From Monodelphis domestica (lineage: Eukaryota; Chordata; Mammalia; Didelphimorphia; Didelphidae): a stretch of DNA of 64,000 nucleotides. How positions within the stretch are numbered: position 1 is the first letter of the stretch; each line of letters opens with the position of its first letter. The translations under genes and the position numbers were made by a program. Below the pieces are notes generated by a model. It had not been told where the DNA came from. It saw nothing but the letters and a program-made list of their open reading frames with translations, and did not search any database. The DNA lies in contig NC_077228.1 of NCBI RefSeq assembly GCF_027887165.1, positions 213,822,019 through 213,886,018 of the forward strand, given 5' to 3'. Of this stretch, positions 42,436 through 52,800 are shown piece by piece.

Positions 42436-43770
42436 CCCCTGAGGCAGTGTTAGGAATGGATACAGGCAGAAGCCTGAAGAGCTCTGGAGAATGGCAAGTT
42501 TGGAAGAGAAGGGAAGAACCCAGAGGAATTGCTGGAACTGGCCCTGTGACCTGGACTGAGACAGAGGACTATGGGTCACTCTCCAGCTTCTCCTTGCTCT
42601 CAGCCTCATGGCACACTGACCCTGATATTAAGTTCCAGTCAATAGAACTGGGGGGAGTCCAGAACTATTAAAACTGCACTAGAGCCATGCTTTCCTGCCT
42701 AGGAAAAGCCCAACCCTGGATTTACCCGCTGCTCCCTATACGACCACCAGGGGGCAGTGGAGGAGCAAACCCAGAGAACCTGAGCTGAGTGGGGAATCCA
42801 AACAGGATGCTGGAGATAGACTGGCTCTAGAGTGCTCAGAAGTGGGGAAACCACCCCTAGAATGGCTATGGCCTCTATTCTGGCCATTCTGAAAGTACAG
42901 GGCTGTTCCCAATGCATTAAAAAATACAAGCATCTCCTAAATTTGATTACACATCTGAAGATGGGAGGCCTAGGAGCATTAATATCTTGACAGGTAGGGG
43001 AATAAAAATCCACACCCGCCATCTTTGAACTGAACTCAGTCTCCACCCTATCTCAGCCACTCCACCCCATTCTTGACTTAGCCAAAGAACCCCCAGGGCA
43101 CATATTTCTTCCTTATCCTGGTATGTGAAGCTGGGAGGGGCCCTGATCCCATACAGTTCCTGACAGTCTTCACATTTAATAGCCAGAGGTTTTCAAGCAG
43201 TAGGGGCAGGGATTTGGAGCCAAAAGGTTGAAGAGTGGGTTAGGCTTGAATGCCCAACTTCCAGCTTCTAACCCAATTTATGGTCTTGACATTTTTGCAG
43301 ACATAAAGGTAATAGCACTGCTTTTGAGGCCCTTGGGAGAATTATAATCTTTAACCATAGTTTTAGTCTTTGACCTCTCATTCATTTATGGGATTTAAAG
43401 AGTTGGAAAGGCCCTTGAAGATGTTCTAATCAGCTCCTTTCATTTTAAGATGGGGCAACTGACACCCAGGACGCTCCTTCTCCAAATTAAATACAGCTAT
43501 TACAGCAACTGAATACAACTTGTAGAATGAACCCTTCCCCTCTCTGCACATTTAGAGAAGGGACTGGGCCAGAATCAGAGAAGAGCATTGAACCTTCTTT
43601 ATTCCTTTTCCCATGAAATGGGCACCAATGCCAGTTACCCCTGTAGATACTAGACTCCAATAACTTCTCATTTAATAAATAAAACTAGGGAGCAGGGGGC
43701 CAACCTCTACAATCTAGGAGACTTCTCGCCCCTGCCTTTTTTCAGAGAGGGAGAACATGATGCCCTCATT
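42436..43770. other. Gap between the convergent NAT9 and NHERF1 3' ends
   Basis: About 1.3 kb without a repeat I recognise. The CTCF motif at 42744 is the only site noted. The short frames on both strands resemble nothing known. Confidence 0.5.
42744..42758 (+). promoter_or_regulatory. CTCF core motif between NAT9 and NHERF1
   Basis: The 15 bases CCACCAGGGGGCAGT fit the CTCF core CCASYAGRKGGCRSY at every position. The site lies in the non-repeat gap between two convergent genes. Occupancy cannot be read from sequence. Confidence 0.7.
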
Positions 43771-43787
43771 CTTTTAACCTTTTGACT

Positions 43788-43793
43788 TTTATT
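43788..43793 (-). terminator. NHERF1: Probable NHERF1 polyadenylation signal (AATAAA)
   Basis: TTTATT on the plus strand is AATAAA on the coding strand, 1.9 kb after the NHERF1 stop. I saw no AATAAA or ATTAAA on that strand between the stop and this point, so a 3' UTR of about 1.94 kb is inferred. Confidence 0.5.
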
Positions 43794-44547
43794 GCCCCCA
43801 AGCTGCTGCTTTCTGTACAGTATGTGCTGGGGTTAGAGGAACAAATCTTAATAAGAGTAAGGCTCACTGCTACAGCCAGATAAGATAATATCATTGGAGC
43901 TGACTCAGGGTCTCACCATTCCCAGGAATCTATGAACCACCAGACCAGGCAGACATTAAGCCAAGTCCTTGCATTCCCACCTACCTCCCCCAGCCCAGGG
44001 CTTAGTGCCTCCTAATAACCCAGGCACAACTCTACAAAAGGCCTAACCTTTTCCCCTGCCTCATTCCAGACCTCTATTCTAATCACCTAGGACTCCACAT
44101 TCTTCACTGTGCCAGACTAAAGTTTCAACTGTAGGGGCCCCAAAGGTAAATCTGAGCCGTGACTGATGGTGAGGGGTGTGTATGGGAGTAGAAATTTTTG
44201 TGCCTGGGATAAGAAAGCTGGGAAACGGGTGTGTATGGCGTGGGGGGAGGGGGGGAGAGGTGAGTTGGTCTGGGGAATTCATTGCAATCATGTGGTTGTT
44301 TCCTATTTTAGTAATGAGGTGCTAAATTTTTTCTCTAACTGCTGAAGGATTAAAAGTTTTGTCAGTGACTTTTGCATCCAGAAGACAATGCCCTTGTTTT
44401 ATCCACCATGGTTACTCCACTGAGATACGTACCTGTTCACATTGACTTGGATTTAGCTTGGACACCAAAGAGCCCATAAACCTGGTTTAGCCTAGCTAAG
44501 TATATAGTGCAGAATTCTGTGAATGAGGGCAAGTAGTTCAAGAACCT

Positions 44548-44712
44548 GATCTACTGTTTTCTAAACTCATACCTCCTGTCTTAGAATTGGTATTATCAGT
44601 TCCTAAGCTGAAAAGTGATAAGGGTTAGGTAAATGGGGCTAAGTGACATGCCTAGGATCCTTCAGCTAAGTGTCCGAGGGAAGATTTGAACCCAGGATTA
44701 ACCATCTCCATT
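44548..44712 (-). repeat. tRNA-derived marsupial SINE in the NHERF1 3' UTR region
   Basis: Plus strand reads cttagaattggtattatcag, aaaagtgataagggttaggt and gaagatttgaacccaggatt. It is antisense to the plus strand, so it is sense in the NHERF1 transcript. Confidence 0.8.
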
Positions 44713-44884
44713 TTCCCCCTACTATCTTAGGTTGGTAAGACATACAGGACTGGACCTGTAAATAAAATAGCCCCTCTGAACTGAACTATTCCCTTCCCTT
44801 CCTTTTCTAAAGATGGCCTGGCAGGAAAAGGCTGGATATGGGACATGGAAGGGATATGGGAAACCACTGGAATTTATGTAGGCC

Positions 44885-45035
44885 TTTCATTGCCAATTAG
44901 ACTGAACCCCTAGAGATCAGGGACTCTTTTGGGGAGTGAGGCAGGGGTGAGGGGAAGAGTGTTCTTCCTCTCAGGTGCTAGCAATGTCTGGCATGTAGTA
45001 GATACCTAATAAAGGATTGTTGACTAACTGATGGC
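44885..45035 (+). repeat. L2 3' end
   Basis: gagatcagggactctttt, gtctggcatgtagtagatac and ctaataaaggattgttgact. Confidence 0.65.
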
Positions 45036-45714
45036 CAGCTCTCAGCTGGGAAGCTGCCAGGTAAGTAGTTCCTCTTACCCTAGAGCCCAGGGAGCCCAAA
45101 TAGTCTTACTTAAGAGTAGGGACAAACAAGCTTAAGTCAAAACAAGCAACTTCCTCCAACCCAAGAACTGGGAAGAATCATGTTAATCATAACACACACA
45201 CACACAAAATCCTTCTAAACTTGACACTAGAACATTCTCCTACAACCTTCCCTCCCCCAGAAAACCCCCAAACACCCTGATTTGTGGCTTTTAGGGAGAA
45301 GGCTCTGACCATCCCTGAGCTGTGGTTTCTGTCCTTGGGGCTTTTCATTCAGTCATTCCCAAGCTCTGGGACAGTGTTATGTTAGGATGGCATGAAATCA
45401 TGAATTGAAAAAAAAAATCTATCCTATTAAATCATCTTCCAGCTGGCAAGGAATGGGGAGAATGTTGTCAAGAAATAGACCCCTCTTAGACCCTAAGAAG
45501 AAAGGATTTGGGGGGAAGGTGCCTTTCTCATTTAGGACAGAATAGGAAAACATGCCCTCTGGGCTTCAGAAAGAACAGGTTTCTAGAAAAATCAGGCTGG
45601 TGTTGATTTATACTTTGATTTGGGATGAATGGAGAAGAGGAAATGGAAGGAAGACCTCATACCCCTTCCCCACTCTCCAATATGGTTTGGTGGGGAAGGG
45701 AGGAAGGAGGCTGC

Positions 45715-45903
45715 TCAGAGATTGCTAAAGAGTTCATTTTTCTTGCTCCAGTCCATCTGTGGTGCCCGTTTGCTGCTGCGTTTCTGGTGAGCCCGTTCTT
45801 TGGCCACCGCCAGGGAGATGTTGAAGTCCAAAATGGGGTCAGAGGAGGAGGAGGTAGAAGAGGGTGGAGTGGAATCTTTCTTGGGACTGTCTTGAGAATC
45901 CAC
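45715..45903 (-). CDS. NHERF1: NHERF1 exon 6 (ERM-binding tail)
   Basis: 189 nt including TGA at 45717-45715. Reads [20 protein letters not shown], then [20 protein letters not shown] and ends [13 protein letters not shown]. The last residues are the ezrin/radixin/moesin-binding helix. Confidence 0.97.
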   Translation of the reverse strand: MDSQDSPKKDSTPPSSTSSSSDPILDFNISLAVAKERAHQKRSSKRAPQMDWSKKNELFSNL

Positions 45904-46821
45904 CTGAAGACCACAAGGGAAATGGGGAAAGTTAAGTCCCTCTATTCATATTGCATGATCACTTTCCCACTGCCCTTGAGGGGTGGATTGAGGAAGGTCA
46001 TGACTCTTAGCTTAGTTTTCAACCCTATAGCCCAGGGATCCAGGTCACAAAATACATCATAATATGTCTAGATGCCAGCCAGTGTGGCAAATGTTCTGAC
46101 CCCAAAGGCTGCGAAGCAAGAGACCCAGGGTTATGTGTCATTCACTAGGCCTACATTACCTCCATGGCTCTTCCCTTCCTTCCTAGGATGTCCCCCAGTG
46201 AGTTTGAGCTAGGACAGATTCTTGTTTCTGAGAAGGCCAGTTACCATATCTCAGCCCCTGGGCCCAGGCATACCTCATCACTGGCGTCACTAAGTGTGGA
46301 TCTTGACGATGCTGGTTTGGGGCACTCACACGCTGCCTCAGACCAAGTGGCACTGCTGCTCTCCTGGCATAAAAAAAGTAAAGAATATATGTGGAGGGGA
46401 AGATGAGAGGGTTCTGGGTTCAAATGGGACCTCAGTAAGTCACTTAACTCCCACTGCTAACTCTTGCCACTCTTCTGCTTTGGAACCAATACACAGTATT
46501 GTATTGTACCTGTAAAACCCAGTGGAATTGCTCATTGACTGGGGGTGGGGGAGGGAAAGAACATGAATCATAGAACCATGGGAAAAGATTCCAAATTAAC
46601 TAAATAAAAAATTTCAATTAAAAAATATCTATATATAGTCAGGTCCAGAGATAGGAGGGTCCTGGGTTCAAATCTATTCTCAGACACTTTCTAGTTGTAT
46701 GACCTTAGACAAGTCTTTTAAGCCCCTTTGCCTAACCCTTAATGTTCTTCCTTAGAATCAATACATAGTACTCATGACATAGTACTGATTCTAAGATGGA
46801 AGGTAAGGCGAGCGCGCGCGT

Positions 46822-46895
<74 letters not shown>

Positions 46896-49800
46896 TTTCA
46901 AGTAGGGAGATAGTCCTCACAGTAACAAGGCAGACAAAAACTTCCACCTGAGATGAGGCAGTGCAGCAAATGGCCTAACTTACCCCCAAACCACTAATAT
47001 TCTCAGATCTATTAGCTGAGGTGGAAAATTTCTATTCCTCCAAGGAGTAACCCAGTTTGTATTTGAGAAAAAGACTAGGTAATCCACTATAATATTTAGC
47101 CAAAAAAATAGCAGGTTTCACTCACTCACCTCTTTTAGCTATTTGACCCTTGGGTTTGAGATTGGAGATGTTCTTGTAAGGGGGGATGCTAAGAGTTTTT
47201 GTGCCAGTGGGACGATTCTATTCATGATAATCCCTGAATCTCGGGGGTTTTTTCGACCACCCCCTTCTCCGTGCCTGCCATTTCTCCCCCCAAACCTCCC
47301 AGAAGCCTGATTCCCTGAGGAATATGAAGGCTGTAGGTAGAAAGGTGTGTAAAGAGAGTACTGTGCCTCTGATTAGAGAAATAAAGAAGGGAATTACTTT
47401 GAGGGAAAACTGCCCTATTCCTACTATCCTCAGGTTGCTGCCTTTTTAGACGTATAGCCCAGTTTTCCCCAACCTGTGTTCCTACCAGCTCTGCTCACTG
47501 GGTCGAGGAGGAATAGAATGGACCCTACAAAAGACTCATCCCTCCTCCATGCTACCTCTAGGGAAAGGGCAACTTTCCTCAGTATGTCTTGGCCAGGAGC
47601 ATCAGCTTGGCTCCCTGCCCCTTCCATTGTTCTCTTAGTGCCCCGGCTGGCAGACAGCCCCTGTAGTCTCCTCCCAACTCTCTGTTCCTCATTTTCCTCC
47701 ACTGGGCAGGGGGGAGGGGAAAGGGGCTAGGGGGAAGAGAGCTTTGTTTTCTCAACCCAGACTTGGAAGTAGCAGAGGCTGGGCATCGGCTGGACACTGA
47801 AGCTCTGTTCTTCAGGGGAAGAATAGTCTCCTCTGTATGGTAGGGAGTGGGGGCCATCACCCAGTGACTAGCAGGGCGGGAGGATGGGCCTTGGAGGGAC
47901 TCACAGCCATGCTTTTCCCTCCTTCCAAATAAGCTCTGCCCTGAGCTAGGGTCTGTGTGGCTAAGAAAGTATCAGAGTGCAGGACATGCATGGGGTTTTT
48001 AGCAGATTAGACACCCAAATCGTACAGCCAAGATCAGTTTCTGCCTCTTGAGTTTCAAAGATGAAGAGCTTCAGACTCCTTCCCAACCTCTCAGATTGTT
48101 GTCTATCTCCCCTCTTTCTTTTCCTCCCTCCCTTTCTTCCGTTCCCTCTGTCCTTCTACACCTTCATCTTCCTTCCCTGTCTCCTATCTATGTCTCTGTC
48201 TCTCTGGACGTCTTCTTGGTTTTTATCTCTGTTCCCTACGTCTCACACAGGCACTCAGAGGGCACATGCACACAAACAGATGTCTTAGACCCATTAAGGA
48301 AGTAGTTGTCAAAAGCTGGAGGAGTGATATCAGAAAAGCAACAGAAGAAAACAGTCTTTACCTTCTCTACTTCTCCATTGGCAACAGGCTCTGGCAAGGG
48401 ACCTGTAAGGGTAAAGGAGGGAGAGAGAGCCAGAGAGCGCGCATTATAAATGTGGATTCCAAAGACTTTGGGCATTATCATTATTGACCAAAACTTTGCA
48501 GGAATATTTCAGGGTGTGGGCAGGGAAGGGTTGCAAATTGCCCTCAAAATTCTTCAGGACTTGGCATGAGAAGAGCTGTCAGCCCATGCCCCTCCCTCGC
48601 CTACAAATTCAGGAAGGCTGATCCATAACATGTTGACTTCCCCCAAAGCAAAAGTGGAGAATTCCCATCTGGCATGGGAAGGGAAAAATCTCAGGATATA
48701 TAAAGAAGTAAGGAATGAGGGGTGGGAAGGAGATAAGGATTAGGTAGGTGGCACCTCTACCATGACCTTAAGACTCCTGTATAGTAACAATTACCCTCTG
48801 AGGTGGTGAAACTATTATGATCTTCATTTTACAGATCAATAAACTAGGGTACTAAGAGGTCATGCAACATAAACAAGATTACCAGATATTTTTAAAGCTG
48901 AGCTCTCCTGACCAATGCCATAGTTCTTTCCCCTTCATTAACAGAGATTATGTTCCTAATGACCACCACTATGGAATATAGTGATCCCATGTGGGTAGCT
49001 AGCTTCTGAATTCTTAAATTTTTAAATTAAAAATTGAATTTTATTGATTCCTGGACCATGATTGAGGACCCTAAGTATGAAAATTAGAAATAGTCTTACC
49101 CCAGACTCAAAAATGACCACAACCCAAGCATTTTGCTTTATCAGAAGACAATTATTCTAGGAGACAACTGGGTTTCATATTTACTGTCCTAGGTTTTTCC
49201 TGGCTTTCACTAATTTGTAATAGGAATTGTGGGTAAGTCCCTTAATTTCTATAGGCCATTTTCTGCACTAAAATGAAAGGGTAAGACTAGAAGACCACTA
49301 AGGTCCCTTAGATCCCATAATAGTCTCAGATTCCTAGGGCAGCTAGGCAATATGGTGGATAAAGTGCCAGAGATGGAAGGAGCTGAGTTCAAATCTGGCT
49401 TCAGATACTTCCTAGCTGGATGACCCTGGTCATCTTGGATCTCAACAATTGTAAGGTAGGTGCTTACAAATGGGGAAACTTAAGGATATGCTATTGGGGT
49501 TAATGACTTGTTCAAAGGGGCAGCTAAAGTGGCTCAGTGGATAGAGAGAGCCAGGCCTGGAGTTAGGAAGATCTAGGCTCAAACTTGGCCTTAGACACTT
49601 CCTAGCTATGTGATCCTAGACAAGTCACTTAACCCCAACTGTTTAGCCTTACCACTCTTCTGCCCTGGAACTGATACCTAAATACTTAGTGTGCATTCTA
49701 AAAGCAGAGGGTAAAGGTTTTAAAAAATAACAATCTCAGATTCCTAATCTCACTGAATATCCCACTTTCCCTCCCCTCCTGCTTCCCCCACAAATTTCTC

Positions 49801-52800
49801 AAGATCCCTTCCTCCAGCAGTTCCAGAGGTTCATTTGCAGGTCAAAGCCCCAGAGCTTGTGTTGCCAGATGTACCAGGCCTATGGTGATTCCCCATCCAG
49901 AACTGAATCCCACAAGGTTAGAAAATCATGTGGTGCCATCATAGCCCACATGCTGACACGGTTGCTTATCCATCAATGGAAGAACCTTTAGCACTTGACA
50001 CAAATTAGACATTAAGAAGAAATATAGGGCAACTAGGTGGCTCAAAGGATAAAGAGCTAAGCCTGAAGTTACAGGGACTGAGTTCAGATTTGACCTCAGA
50101 TACTTTCTAGCTGTGACTCTGGGCAAAATGCTTAATATTTGCCTGACCCCAGCACTTCTGTCTTTAAGTTATTAAGACAGAAAGCGAGGGTTAAAAAAAG
50201 AAACAAAAGCCAAAATTGCAACAAAAATTAGTGCAAAGACTGCTTATTAACACCAAGCTATCAATCCCAAAAGTGAAATGTTAATGAAATGAAAAGATGT
50301 ATGAAAATGACATTCTTCTGAAAGTATTATTAATTTATGTGGATGGCAGAATTACTGGATTATTTTAGTTTGCTGAATTCTCATTTCTAGCCCTTTGTTA
50401 TAATGAATTTTTTTGTTTTAAAGGCTACAGTGAGGCAGCTAAGTGGTACAGTGGATAAAGAGCTGGGTCTTGGGTTGAGGGGGGCCCAAGTTCAAATCTA
50501 GCCTCGAGATACCGTGCGACCCTGGGCAAATTGCTTAACTAGTGATCTGGCTATCTCCACTTCCTCAGCTGTAAAATGGGAATAACAGGCCCTATCTCCC
50601 AATAGTATTTATAAAGCACAATGCTTAGTACATGTTAGGTGCTTAATAAATGCTTGTTCTTTCCCCTTCTCCTAAAACTACAAATAGTTAAATGTCATCA
50701 GAATGGTCTTTGCCATGATCATTGACTCTCATACTTTGTAAAGGATCATAAAAGTGAATAGTACTCCTAGAAAGAGCTTTGACATAAACTGGAAACCCCC
50801 TTGGCTGGGGCTGCTCACTTGTTTCTGATAAACAAAGCCATTCCTGCTTTCTTGCTGAGTTGTACACACCCTATGTCACTTTCTAATTCTCTAGTTTACT
50901 CCTCTTGGGATACCAAACATGAAGTATTTTCCTTGGGCGATTTCTCTAGGCAATTGAAGAGGCAGGAACTGTTGACAGAATCTCAGTTCTCTGGTCAGGA
51001 TTCCATGACTTACCCTCTTCCAAATGAAACCTTTCATGTACTGATCTAATTCCAGTTTGCCAAGACCTTCACAGGTCCTACTGGAGTCTAATTAGTAGTT
51101 AAATCCCCTCCTCAAATCTCTCATTCCAAGGGCCACTCAAGGACTTCCTACCCACTGAACTCTCTGGCCACCAAGTGGCCTAGTAGATAGAATGCAGACT
51201 TAAGAGTCAGGGCAACTGGAATTCAAGTCTTGCTGAACTCATCTACTAGCTGTGTGAGCCTAAGAGTCACGCAGCTCTCTTTAGCCTTAAGTTTCCCCAT
51301 TTATAAGCATCTACCTCAGTGTTGTTGAGATCCAAGATGGCATAAGCAAGAATCAAGCCTAGAGATGGGAAGTCCTGGGCTCAAAAATCTGGCCTAAGAC
51401 TTTATGACAAAGAATGCTATCCACTTCCAGACAAAGAACTATTGGAGTCAGAATGCAGTTGAAAGCTTACTTATTTTTCACTTGTTTATTTGGGTTTTTG
51501 TTTTAAATGATTATTTACTTACAAAAATGAATAATATGGAAATGTTTTATATGATAATACAGGTATAACCCAGATCGAATTGTTTGCCAGCTCTGGGAGG
51601 AGGAAGAGGAGATAATTTGGATCATATAACTTTGGAAAACTTAGGTGGGAATTTGCTACTATGCATAATTGGTAAAAAAATATATATTTTAAAAATAAAT
51701 CAGATACTTCCTGGCCATGTGACCCTGGGCAAGTCACAATCTTTATTGCTGGCCCTTTCTGCTCTCTTTTGCCTTGGAGCTATATTTAATATTAATTCCA
51801 AGAAGGTAAAATTTTTTTAAAAATCATAAAAAGCAAAAGGGTAGTTCCTGAAGCTGCAGTTTCACTGGTTTAAAAATATCTTCTGTCTGTGCAAGGTAGA
51901 TGGATGCTTGCTCTGCAGCAGCTCCTCACAGAGGTTAAGTGACCTGGCCAGAGTCGCACACAGTCCATTTGTGTTAGGTAAGATTAAACCCCAGGGCCTG
52001 TCTTCCTGACTTTAAAGCAGTCTCTTGCCTCCATATGTGAAAAACGTTGCAAACTGTAAAGCCAAAAAGGCTCCCAGGACCCTGTCCTTTCAAAGAAGAC
52101 CACAAGGACTGGGTAAATAAGATGCATTTTCAGTGGCAACTGTTTACAGCTTCCTAACTCCTCCCCCCCAGCCCCAAGTATTTCTGAACATGTGACAGGA
52201 TGGTATTAGTAAGCCACCAACCTGCCCCCTAACACTAAAAACTCTCCCAGGGGATCCAGCCTGTGGCAAAGTCCAAGCTGGCCACACCCTCCTCCTCGTG
52301 GCTCCCAGCCCAGGGGCCATCCCCTTCAGGGTCCAGCACAGAGAGCAGGGTCCACTTAACCCCTTCCTGACCACTGCCATGGCAACACTGCCTGGCCTGG
52401 AGGGGGAGGAGCAAGAACAGGGACCGGAGGGGGAGCCAGAGGCTCTGCTGAGCAGTCCTGAAGTTTCCAAGACAACCTGACCAGGGAAGGGGAAGGGGGA
52501 AGGGAGGGGGCAGGGAGAGCAGTCTGCCCCTATGGGAGCTGACCTGACCCACTGACAAAGTTAACCCTTTCCTTCACAGAGCCCATGATGGTGGGCCCTT
52601 GGGGAAGTGGTGGGGAGAGGAGACAGTCCAGCTTTCTTAGCTTCCTCTCCTCCCATTAGAGAATGGGCTGTCTTTTTACCAGCCTCTTCCCCCATAAGGC
52701 TTCCCTCTCCTATTCTTCGCCTAAAGCACCCCTGCCAGCTCCCTGTTGCCCCAGCCTTGGAGCCATTCTCCCCTTCTCTGGGCCAGTTTCCCACGTCTTA

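Larger units (their letters stand above)
43770..45714 (-). other. NHERF1: Inferred NHERF1 3' UTR, containing L2 and SINE pieces
   Basis: Non-coding sequence between the NHERF1 stop and the AATAAA. It contains an L2 tail (~44885-45035), a SINE (~44548-44712) and a short CA run (45189-45206). If the mRNA really ends at 43.77 kb, these repeats are part of the mature transcript. Confidence 0.45.

Noticed and set aside
46732-46947. Frame with a long CVCVCV run
   Set aside because: Translation of the (CA)n microsatellite.
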